Translations under genes and position numbers: made by a program | Source: Bacteroidales bacterium | Lineage (GTDB): Bacteria; Bacteroidota; Bacteroidia; Bacteroidales; UBA7960 | Assembly (NCBI GenBank): GCA_003557965.1 | Contig: PWND01000153.1 | Span: 1-6,182, forward strand | Reading direction: 5' to 3' | DNA: 6,182 nt | Shown: in pieces, positions 1 through 6,182 of the stretch | How positions within the stretch are numbered: the stretch's first letter is position 1 | How the letters are laid out: the number at the start of each line of letters is the position of its first letter | Notes under the pieces: generated by a model | The model's database searches: none | Told to the model about the DNA's origin: nothing | Seen by the model: the letters and a program-made list of their open reading frames with translations, nothing else

Positions 1-2962
1 CAAAAAAGTTTTTCTTAGGAGCAAGAAAGTGGGTTCTTAATGAGAAAATATTCGGGTCCTGTGGGTTTAAATATACAGGATCATTTTTTTGCACTAATCT
101 GTTATCAAGCCTTACTATTGCTAATGGTGCATACCTGTTTTTGGCAAAGTCAGCTAAGTAATCATTATGATAATCATTACGTAGTTGTCGGTATTCTTTT
201 CTTTTTTCCGGCGTGCTGACCATTTTGCTGATTCTGCTGTCAATTATATCATTTATATTGTTGAAGTTTTCGCGATAAAAATCCTGAAGTTTATTTAAAT
301 ACTCATTTAAACTTCTATAAACCTCCATGCTAAACTTATCAGGATATAATTTATCCATTTTCTCAAACCTGAGGTTATGTTTATTAGCGAACTCAGAATT
401 CTCTTCTCTATATATTTCATTTCTAAGCAACTCAAGGTCGTCTTCTGAAATATATGGTTTATTATCATTCAGTTTTCTAAACCTGTAACTTTCTATATAG
501 CTTCGAAGCTCTGGTATGTAATATACATTTTTAAAGTTGCAAATACTTTCAACCCTCCTTAAATCATAAAACTTACTGTAGTATTTGTTTTCTTTGTATT
601 GATGCACTACAAGGCCTTCAAAAGCCCATCGTGAAGGCATTATTTCAGCAATAACCGGTACTTTATCTCTTCCACCGCCAAGTGCCCTGTTAATTTTATC
701 AAAGTTAAACATTGCCCCGGTTAAAACCATTTGCGGAATTATCAGGAATGGAATTAGTATATATATTGTTACAGCAGAGTTAAAGGCAGATGAAATATTT
801 AAGCCAAGTACGTTAGCAAAAGCTGCTAATGAGAAAAATACAAGCCAGTATTCAAAATACATGCCTTTAATTTCAAATATAAAATTACCAACCAAAACAA
901 ATAAAAATGCCTGAATAGCTGATATTATAAATAGAATGCCTATTTTAGAAAACAGGTAACTGCTTCTGCTGAGATTGAGAAAAGTTTCCCGTTTTAGTAT
1001 TTTTCTGTCTTTGTATATTTCTTCCGCACTAACAATTAGCCCCAGGAACAGTGCAACAATTGTACACATGAATATGTACGGCATAAGGTTTTCATTTTCC
1101 CGGAAAATATAAACATTTGATGTAGGGTCATCAATATATTTAATTACAAAAGCAAGCAGGAACCCTAATATTGGTGCTTCAAGAAAATTCAGTACCAGGT
1201 ATTGTGTGTTAGCTAACTTTGAAAACAGGTCTCTTGTAAAGAATATTCGAAACTGGTTTATCCAGTTTGGTTTTTTAAATGCTTCAGGAAGCTTATCGTA
1301 ATTTTCATCTTTACTTATTCTCTTATGCCTTTGCCTGTATTGGTCATTCCATTCATTAGGCATTACTTTTCGGTTTGCAGTAGGCCTACCGTATTCATCA
1401 ACTATCCTTGATTCAATAATTGAGAATATTGTTTCAGGGTTAACATTACCACAGCTTGGGCATTCACCAATATCGCTGTTAATCTGGTTGTCAAGGGTTT
1501 TAAAGTAAATAACAGCTTCAACCGGATTCCCGTAATAAATTTGATAACCACCTTCATCTAAGATAACTACATTATCAAACATTTTGTAAATTTCTGATGA
1601 AGGCTGATGAATAACAACGAATATTAGTTTACCTCTCACAGCCAACTCTCTAAGCAGCTCCATGACATTTTCTGAGTCACGAGATGATAATCCGGAAGTT
1701 GGTTCATCAACAAACAACACTGAGGGTTCTCTGATTAACTCCAGCCCGATATTTAGCCTTTTTCGCTGGCCGCCACTGATTTTTTTGTTTAATGGGTTCC
1801 CAACTTTAAGGTCTTTAATATGAAAAAGCCCTAAGCTTGTTAAAACTTTTATTACTTTTTCATCAACTTCTTCTTTAGTTAAATCTCTGTAAACTAATTT
1901 TGTGCTGAAGTAAAGGTTTTCATAAACAGTTAATTCCTCAATAAGCAAATCATCCTGTGGGATATAGCCAATAATGCCTTTTATTTTTTCTTTATCTTCA
2001 TGCAGGTCAATTCCATTAAGAATAACTTTACCTTTTGTAGGATCGTTAATGCCTGATAATACGTTAAGCAGTGTTGTTTTTCCTGCACCACTGCTACCCA
2101 TTATAGCAATCATTTTCCCTGATTGTTCTTGCAGGTGTATATCCCTGATTCCTATATAACCATTAGGGAATTGTAGTGTCACATCATCAGCACGTAAAAC
2201 AACGTTTATAGCGTCAGAATCTGATAAAAATGTAGCTGCTACATCAGTATAAAAAATTGGTTTGCCCTTTGGCTGCTTGATAACACTACCATTGGCAAAA
2301 AGGTAAATTCTAGTATTTATTATTGGTAAGCCATTTAGCAGCAGTTCGCTGCTTCCGGTATATCTTAAAAAATATAATTCAACCGAAGGTACTCTCAGAA
2401 TGATTATTCTGCCTTCTAATTGTGGTGAATTAATATAGTTAGAAACCTTGTCATTGTTTTCATCATGGTCTATTGCACCGATAATGAGCATGTCGGAGTG
2501 TGAGAAGTCAGCATCTGCTTTGTTCAGTACAAAAGCTTCAATTGCTTGATATTCTTCCCGGCTAATATTAAATACCTCTGCTGCTGTATCAATAATTGCC
2601 ATTCTTTGAGGCGTGAATTTTTGGTCAGAATTCACAAGTTCAAATAGCCTTACCAATACAACAACTTTCTGTTTTTGAGTAAGAGTTTTATTTATTTTTT
2701 TTGCAATACCTAAAGTTTTAACAGAGTCTCTAACAGAAGTTAACTTTGGCTTGCTTTTTTTAGGTTTAGAGTCATCGTCAAGGCTTTTATCAAGGCCTAT
2801 AAAATTATCAAACAGGGTAAGATATTCTTTTACAGAGCTTTCATTTAGCTGTTGCTTTAAGAAAGTATGAACGTACTCTCTTTCATTAACAGATAAGCCC
2901 TCATCTTGTTTTGCAATAATTGCAAACAACTGCATCAAAGCTTTTAATATCTCTTCACTCAT
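1..2962 (-). CDS. ABCG-like ABC transporter (fused ATPase and permease) with N-terminal TerB-like region; 3' end cut by window
   Basis: The reading frame is open from the ATG at 2962 to the left edge (987 codons, no stop), so the C-terminus is missing. The start is firm: an in-frame TAA directly precedes it (2963-2965) and AGGGA lies 8 bases upstream. Residues 1-150 are helical, with two TerB-like stretches (about 14-29 and 106-120) separated by a Lys/Ser/Asp-rich linker. Residues 155-245 look beta-rich, perhaps FHA-like, which is uncertain. The ATPase domain spans about 257-490: Walker A GSSGAGKTT 289-297, Q-loop Q336, signature ISGGQ 395-399, Walker B VLFVDE 415-420, H-loop H452. The D-loop reads SGLSS instead of the common SGLDS. 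A CPSC pair lies at 501-504. Hydrophobic helices lie near 585-608, 628-650, 669-694, 703-727 and 731-754, followed by a polar region of over 230 residues. ATPase-before-permease order is ABCG/White-like. In that fold the polar region would be the external loop before TM6, which would lie beyond the window. The substrate is unknown; export is inferred from the family. Last visible gene of the likely operon, 45 bases after the SiaC gene. Confidence 0.9.
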   Translation of the reverse strand, partial: MSEEILKALMQLFAIIAKQDEGLSVNEREYVHTFLKQQLNESSVKEYLTLFDNFIGLDKSLDDDSKPKKSKPKLTSVRDSVKTLGIAKKINKTLTQKQKVVVLVRLFELVNSDQKFTPQRMAIIDTAAEVFNISREEYQAIEAFVLNKADADFSHSDMLIIGAIDHDENNDKVSNYINSPQLEGRIIILRVPSVELYFLRYTGSSELLLNGLPIINTRIYLFANGSVIKQPKGKPIFYTDVAATFLSDSDAINVVLRADDVTLQFPNGYIGIRDIHLQEQSGKMIAIMGSSGAGKTTLLNVLSGINDPTKGKVILNGIDLHEDKEKIKGIIGYIPQDDLLIEELTVYENLYFSTKLVYRDLTKEEVDEKVIKVLTSLGLFHIKDLKVGNPLNKKISGGQRKRLNIGLELIREPSVLFVDEPTSGLSSRDSENVMELLRELAVRGKLIFVVIHQPSSEIYKMFDNVVILDEGGYQIYYGNPVEAVIYFKTLDNQINSDIGECPSCGNVNPETIFSIIESRIVDEYGRPTANRKVMPNEWNDQYRQRHKRISKDENYDKLPEAFKKPNWINQFRIFFTRDLFSKLANTQYLVLNFLEAPILGFLLAFVIKYIDDPTSNVYIFRENENLMPYIFMCTIVALFLGLIVSAEEIYKDRKILKRETFLNLSRSSYLFSKIGILFIISAIQAFLFVLVGNFIFEIKGMYFEYWLVFFSLAAFANVLGLNISSAFNSAVTIYILIPFLIIPQMVLTGAMFNFDKINRALGGGRDKVPVIAEIMPSRWAFEGLVVHQYKENKYYSKFYDLRRVESICNFKNVYYIPELRSYIESYRFRKLNDNKPYISEDDLELLRNEIYREENSEFANKHNLRFEKMDKLYPDKFSMEVYRSLNEYLNKLQDFYRENFNNINDIIDSRISKMVSTPEKRKEYRQLRNDYHNDYLADFAKNRYAPLAIVRLDNRLVQKNDPVYLNPQDPNIFSLRTHFLAPKKNFF

Positions 2963-2970
2963 TTAAGTAA

Positions 2971-2975
2971 TCCCT
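2971..2975 (-). promoter_or_regulatory. Likely ribosome binding site of the ABC transporter gene
   Basis: On the minus strand the bases read AGGGA, followed by 8 bases and then the ATG at 2962. It is the only Shine-Dalgarno-like sequence at a start in the window, since the SiaB and SiaC starts are preceded by A/T-rich sequence. With the in-frame stop at 2963-2965 it fixes the start of the transporter. Confidence 0.55.
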
Positions 2976-3007
2976 GTTAGTTCATAATGACTTTAGTTTT
3001 AACCTTC

Positions 3008-3382
3008 TTAATAGCTAAACATTTCAAATGGGATATCTACTATTTCTGAGTATTCTTCTCCTGCTTCTTCCATATCCTCATCATCTTCTTGATAATACCA
3101 TTGAATGACAATTTCATGTCCTTCATTCATAATATCTTCAAACTTAAGAAGAATATCAAGTAATACTTTGGATGATGCAGTATTAAAATACTCAAGCCTA
3201 AAAATAACATTTGTTTTAGGGTTAGGCTTTTTGGCATACTCTTCAATCCATTGTATTACTGGGGCATAAAAAGTTACAACATCCTCCGGTAATGATCTCC
3301 CTGAAAACTCGATTATATTGTTTTCTGCGTCTAATATTACATTAGGAGTATCGTCAGAGCCTTTAATTTTAATTACGTCCAT
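3008..3382 (-). CDS. siaC: SiaC-family regulatory phosphoprotein (DUF1987)
   Basis: A 124-residue protein, the usual full length for the SiaC/DUF1987 family. In P. aeruginosa, SiaC is a small cytosolic switch protein: SiaB phosphorylates it on Thr68, SiaA dephosphorylates it, and the unphosphorylated form binds and activates the diguanylate cyclase SiaD. Visible family features are the N-terminal beta strands with a FSGRSLPED-like turn (26-34), a helix with PVIQWIEEYA (41-50), the strand and phosphosite region FRLEYFNTASSK (61-72) with T68 at the same number, a helix LLDILLKFEDI (74-84), and an acidic stretch EDDEDMEEAGEEY (99-111) near the C-terminus. No signal peptide or membrane segment is seen. 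It lies 22 bases after the SiaB gene and 45 bases before the transporter. The ATG at 3382 has no clear Shine-Dalgarno sequence, only A/T-rich sequence. Family membership is confident; the output partner here is unknown because no diguanylate cyclase is nearby. Confidence 0.92.
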   Translation of the reverse strand: MDVIKIKGSDDTPNVILDAENNIIEFSGRSLPEDVVTFYAPVIQWIEEYAKKPNPKTNVIFRLEYFNTASSKVLLDILLKFEDIMNEGHEIVIQWYYQEDDEDMEEAGEEYSEIVDIPFEMFSY

Positions 3383-3404
3383 GATATAATTGTTTTATTA
3401 ATGA
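3383..3404 (-). other. Short spacer between SiaB-like and SiaC-like genes
   Basis: The 22-base A/T-rich spacer shows no hairpin, no Shine-Dalgarno sequence and no promoter I can recognise. Its shortness supports co-transcription of the kinase gene with the gene for its predicted substrate. Confidence 0.6.
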
Positions 3405-3989
3405 TTATTCAACTTTTCTGGAAATTTTTGTTCTTAATAGGAAAAAAGCTACACTATCATCAACATCATGAAAATGATATTCTAGTTTTTCTCCTGTTTT
3501 TCTTGCTATATCTATTAGCCCTAGTCCTGCACCACCTTTATCAGACAATGAACCTTCCCGCATTTGCTTTTTGAAAAGTTCTTTAAGGCCACTTTTATCT
3601 AATTGATTTATCTTTTCTAAAAGAGATTTCAGTTCGGGAACTCTGCTTTTATCAACAGGATTTCCGGTAATAACATGATACTCTTCATTGTTGTCACCAA
3701 GCCTTCCAACTATGAATATACCATTACCGGAAGAATCTCCGATTCTATCTCGCAGCTCGTGTTCTTCGGAATGTTTGCTAAGGTTTTGAAGACACTCAAC
3801 CATAACATGAAAAACCTTCTTTTTCATTGAAATATCTTCACTGTAGCTATCCATTTTGTTTTCAGCCAGGGATGTAAAAGCCTTGGTAATTTGATGTGTT
3901 ATCTCTCCTTCATACACCAGGGTGAAATTATAATTAATCATTTCCTGGTGGAAAGTGTAGATAAGCTTCATATAATCCACATTTTCCAT
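3405..3989 (-). CDS. siaB: SiaB-family protein kinase (GHKL-type ATPase fold)
   Basis: A 194-residue protein matching the SiaB kinase family. In P. aeruginosa, SiaB phosphorylates SiaC and so opposes the phosphatase SiaA; the predicted substrate here is the next gene product. The GHKL ATP-binding signs are an N-box-like helix, VECLQNLSKHS (64-74), with E65 and N69 in the E-x3-N arrangement, and a glycine-rich ATP-lid motif, SDKGGAGLGLID (149-160). The N-terminal 1-50 is helical with a YEGEIT turn (26-31), and the central strands around IFIVGRL (91-97) and EYHVITGN (103-110) fit the family. There is no histidine phosphoacceptor domain, receiver domain, signal peptide or membrane segment, so it is a stand-alone cytosolic kinase, closer to anti-sigma-factor (SpoIIAB/RsbW-type) kinases than to sensor histidine kinases. 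The ATG at 3989 follows A-rich sequence with no Shine-Dalgarno. It lies 65 bases after the phosphatase gene. Confidence 0.92.
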   Translation of the reverse strand: MENVDYMKLIYTFHQEMINYNFTLVYEGEITHQITKAFTSLAENKMDSYSEDISMKKKVFHVMVECLQNLSKHSEEHELRDRIGDSSGNGIFIVGRLGDNNEEYHVITGNPVDKSRVPELKSLLEKINQLDKSGLKELFKKQMREGSLSDKGGAGLGLIDIARKTGEKLEYHFHDVDDSVAFFLLRTKISRKVE

Positions 3990-4054
3990 GTTTATTTTGT
4001 TTTTATCATTTAAATACTTTGCAGCATGTAAAAATATTTATTTTTATTGATTTA
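3990..4054 (-). other. A/T-rich spacer between phosphatase and SiaB-like kinase genes
   Basis: This 65-base gap is the longest non-coding stretch in the window. It is almost entirely A/T apart from a few G/C bases at 4020-4028. It contains a perfect A/T-only inverted repeat (4030-4045, 7-base arms, 2-base loop), which is too weak and too tightly looped to call a terminator. I looked for a Bacteroidota-type promoter (TAnnTTTG) reading toward the kinase gene and found no convincing match. Confidence 0.5.
4030..4045. repeat. Small A/T-only inverted repeat
   Basis: The plus strand reads AAAAATA, TT, TATTTTT: a perfect palindrome with 7-base arms inside the phosphatase-kinase spacer. It has no G/C pairs and only a 2-base loop, so it is a poor hairpin. 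Chance in such A/T-rich DNA is the simplest explanation; a weak transcription-attenuating or protein-binding role is possible but unsupported. Confidence 0.3.
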
Positions 4055-6182
4055 TTAAAATCTAATTCCAATTAATAATACATCATCAATTGGTTTTCCG
4101 TCACCCAGCCACTCTTTATAGTCCTTTTTAAAAAGATTAAAAAACTGTGGCATAGGTATATCAATGTTTTCAATAATTTTTTCCCTGATTCTTTTAGGGA
4201 AATATTTTCTGCCTTCAGGACCGCCAAATTGGTCTGGCAGTCCATCAGAGAAGAAAAATATAGAATCATTGCTTTTTATTTTTATTACGTAATTTTCGAA
4301 TGTTGGTTCGGGTTTACCAGCTTTAGGGATACCTCCAATTGCAGACCTGGTTCCTTTATATTCTGTGAGCTCCTTGTTTCGCACAAAGTAAAGAGGCCTG
4401 TGCGCTCCGGAGTACTCCATTTCCATTTTCTTCAAATTAATTTTACATAGCGCCACATCCATCCCATCTCTTGCACTTGCACCATCCTTATCCTGCCTTA
4501 ATGTTGTTTGAACACCTTTGTGTAATTGGTTGAGTATTTCTCCGGGTGGCAAAACTTCAGGCTGGCTTAATATCTGGTTTAATAAAAAGTAACCAACCAA
4601 AGATAGCATAGCTCCCGGAACGCCATGCCCCGTGCAATCAATTGCAGCGATGTATAAATCGTCACCTTTCTCAAAAAACCAGGGGAAATCACCACTAACA
4701 ATGTCTCTTGGAAGGTAAAGCATAAAAGAATCCGGGAAGTATTGCTTTATAAATTTTTGACTTGGAAGAATTGCGTTTTGAAGCCTGAATGCATAGTTAA
4801 TACTATCAGTAATTTTTGTATTCTTTTCTTTTATTTCCTGCTCAATCTTTTTTAGCTCAGTGATATCATGAAGTATAAACAACACTGTTTCAAGGCGTTC
4901 ATCTTCATTAAACTCAGGGATAGCATTAACGTTCATCGTTAATATATCCTCCCCGACATGGAAAATAACTTCTTTATGAACCTTATCTTTTGACTTTTTA
5001 ACCAACTCAACTGTTTCATCAATAAATGTGGTTACTTCTTCCTTAAGCCCAATTTCATTCAGGTGCTTCTTGTGAAACTCTTCAGCTTTTATGCCTGTAA
5101 AGGCTTCTACAGCAGGATTAGCATAGAAAAACTGCCTATTTAAGTCAACTCGTAAAATAATATCAGGAGAGTTATCAGACAAAGTTTGCATTTGGCCTCT
5201 CATCCTTTGTTCTTTCTCGGCTCTTTTCCTTTCTGTTATATCACTTGTATTAAGGATAAGGCCATTTATTGCAGGGTCATCTATCAGGTTTCTGCCGGTT
5301 GTTTCAAGAAACATAATTGACCCATGCTTGTTAAGGTATGAGTATTGTATAACTTTTGACTGGCTGGGATCTGCCAGCAACTCTTCAAACATTTTGTTGA
5401 TAGTTGTTTGCCCTTTTTTATTGATTCTATCAAAATCTTTTCCCGCAAACATATCCTCTTCTGAATAGCCGAGGATTTTCTTTACAGAAGGGCTCACATA
5501 TTTAAGCTTTTGATTCTCGTCATAAATAGTAATAAGCTCGGAGGCATTCTCCAGTAGCGAATAAAGCCTTTTTTGGCTTTGATTTACTTCTTGTATTTTT
5601 TCTTCAAGGTGTGTGTTGGTTTTCTCAAGTTCTTCCTGGGTTAAACGCATTTCTTCAGCGTTTTGGCGAAGCTCCTCTTCATTTTCCTTGAGTTCCTGAG
5701 TCATGGTTTGTGACTCTTTAAGAAGTCTTTCTGTCTTTTCGGTGATTTTGAGGTTGTATATTGTTCTTGCTACAATTTCTGCTATTGACTTTACAAACTC
5801 AATTTCATGCTCTTTAAAATAATTAAGCGAAGCAAATTCAAAAGCTCCCTGAAGTTTTTCTTCCATTATTAATGGCACTACAAGCAGGCTTGTTGGCTTT
5901 TGTTCTCCTAATATACCGGAAGTTATTGAAACATATTCCTCAGGAATTTCAGTGCGATGTATTATGTCTTCCTCTATTGCTGCCTGGCCTACTAATCCTT
6001 CACCAACTTTTACTTCTCCTTTGAGAAACTTTTTCCGGTTGTAAGCATAAGAGGCAGAAACTTTTAAAAGCTTATCGTCTTCGTCGTAAATATAAAACAG
6101 GCCCTGAACAACATTGATGTATTTAATTAATGCTTCCAAAACTTCATAAGACAATACATTGATGTCATTATGCATTCGCAGG
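4055..6182 (-). CDS. SpoIIE/PP2C-type serine/threonine phosphatase with GAF and two PAS domains (SiaA-like role); probably 5' partial
   Basis: The first ATG in the window is at 6175 (706 residues from there; numbering below uses it), but the frame stays open through the last 7 bases and no ribosome binding site is visible, so the true start may lie outside. Order: GAF about 5-142; coiled coil 145-205, rich in Glu/Gln/Lys; PAS about 203-315, ending in the PAC-like SDITERKRAE; second PAS about 327-440, ending HDITELK; helical linker; SpoIIE-type PP2C domain about 457-706. Expected metal-site motifs are present: VSGDF (D496), DCTGHGVPGA (D513), DGMD (570-573), FFSDG (D644) and DDVLLIG (D697, D698), so it should be active. 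SGDF is followed by PW where many relatives have YW. The likely reaction is Mn/Mg-dependent dephosphorylation of the SiaC-like protein encoded downstream, as SiaA does in P. aeruginosa, with GAF and PAS as signal inputs. No membrane segment is visible; P. aeruginosa SiaA has a membrane/HAMP N-terminus, which here could be upstream or absent. The ligands of GAF and PAS cannot be told from sequence. Confidence 0.93.
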   Translation of the reverse strand, partial: LRMHNDINVLSYEVLEALIKYINVVQGLFYIYDEDDKLLKVSASYAYNRKKFLKGEVKVGEGLVGQAAIEEDIIHRTEIPEEYVSITSGILGEQKPTSLLVVPLIMEEKLQGAFEFASLNYFKEHEIEFVKSIAEIVARTIYNLKITEKTERLLKESQTMTQELKENEEELRQNAEEMRLTQEELEKTNTHLEEKIQEVNQSQKRLYSLLENASELITIYDENQKLKYVSPSVKKILGYSEEDMFAGKDFDRINKKGQTTINKMFEELLADPSQSKVIQYSYLNKHGSIMFLETTGRNLIDDPAINGLILNTSDITERKRAEKEQRMRGQMQTLSDNSPDIILRVDLNRQFFYANPAVEAFTGIKAEEFHKKHLNEIGLKEEVTTFIDETVELVKKSKDKVHKEVIFHVGEDILTMNVNAIPEFNEDERLETVLFILHDITELKKIEQEIKEKNTKITDSINYAFRLQNAILPSQKFIKQYFPDSFMLYLPRDIVSGDFPWFFEKGDDLYIAAIDCTGHGVPGAMLSLVGYFLLNQILSQPEVLPPGEILNQLHKGVQTTLRQDKDGASARDGMDVALCKINLKKMEMEYSGAHRPLYFVRNKELTEYKGTRSAIGGIPKAGKPEPTFENYVIKIKSNDSIFFFSDGLPDQFGGPEGRKYFPKRIREKIIENIDIPMPQFFNLFKKDYKEWLGDGKPIDDVLLIGIRF

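Larger units (their letters stand above)
1..6182 (-). other. Putative operon: SpoIIE phosphatase, SiaB-like kinase, SiaC-like phosphoprotein, TerB-ABC transporter
   Basis: Four co-directional genes with gaps of 65, 22 and 45 bases and no intervening terminator, together with a kinase, substrate and phosphatase of one known phosphoswitch, support a single transcription unit. The promoter lies right of the window and the end lies left of it, so membership of further genes cannot be judged. Confidence 0.7.

Noticed and set aside
1974..2159. Plus-strand open frame of 61 codons
   Set aside because: It lies antisense to the ATPase Walker A to Q-loop region of the transporter, where the minus frame encodes conserved motifs; the plus product resembles nothing known to me.
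2500..2962. Tellurite resistance function from the TerB-like region
   Set aside because: TerB-like domains occur in many membrane and stress contexts, and no terC, terD or terZ type gene is visible, so a tellurite role is not supported.
1..2962. Frameshift or pseudogene in the transporter
   Set aside because: The motifs from residue 1 to 987 stay in one frame, with the checked landmarks (Walker A, Q-loop, signature, Walker B, H-loop, membrane helices) at consistent codon phase; it is only cut by the window edge.
3405..3989. SiaB-like protein as a two-component sensor histidine kinase
   Set aside because: It has a GHKL-like N-box and G-box but no phosphoacceptor histidine helix, no sensor domain and no receiver partner; the adjacent SiaC-like gene fits SiaB better.
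4030..4045. Inverted repeat as a transcription terminator
   Set aside because: The stem has only A/T pairs and a 2-base loop, and the next gene follows in the same direction with a product in the same switch, so termination here is unlikely.
4072..4269. Minus-strand open frame of 65 codons in another frame
   Set aside because: It lies fully inside the phosphatase gene, out of frame, over the SDG-to-DD catalytic region; it is a shadow.
4229..4450. Plus-strand open frame of 73 codons
   Set aside because: It is antisense to the conserved C-terminal part of the SpoIIE phosphatase domain and has no ribosome binding site or family resemblance.

Overview
The window suggests a low-GC member of the Bacteroidota. 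This rests on AT-rich DNA, weak or absent Shine-Dalgarno sequences before two of three visible starts, a GAF-PAS-SpoIIE phosphatase with wording typical of that phylum (INYAFRLQNAILPS, CTGHGVPGAM), and an ABCG-like transporter fused to a TerB-like domain. The assignment is by family recognition, with no phylogenetic marker present.

All genes lie on the minus strand, so transcription runs from the right edge to the left edge. In order: a SpoIIE/PP2C phosphatase with GAF and two PAS domains (6182-4055, probably cut at its 5' end); a SiaB-type GHKL protein kinase (3989-3405); a SiaC-type (DUF1987) phosphoprotein (3382-3008); and a large ABC transporter with an N-terminal TerB-like region (2962 to the left edge, cut at its 3' end). 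Gaps are 65, 22 and 45 bases and hold no convincing terminator, so one operon is likely. Its promoter and end lie outside the window.

The first three genes match the parts of the Pseudomonas aeruginosa SiaA/SiaB/SiaC phosphoswitch. There, kinase SiaB phosphorylates SiaC on a threonine, phosphatase SiaA removes the phosphate, and unphosphorylated SiaC binds and activates the diguanylate cyclase SiaD. The same threonine position (T68) is present here. No diguanylate cyclase follows in the window; the fourth gene is instead a transporter with cytosolic accessory domains. The most interesting reading, which is inference, is that this switch controls, or is co-regulated with, membrane export rather than c-di-GMP synthesis.

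No RNA genes, mobile elements, CRISPR arrays or notable repeats were seen. Apart from the three short gaps the whole window is coding.
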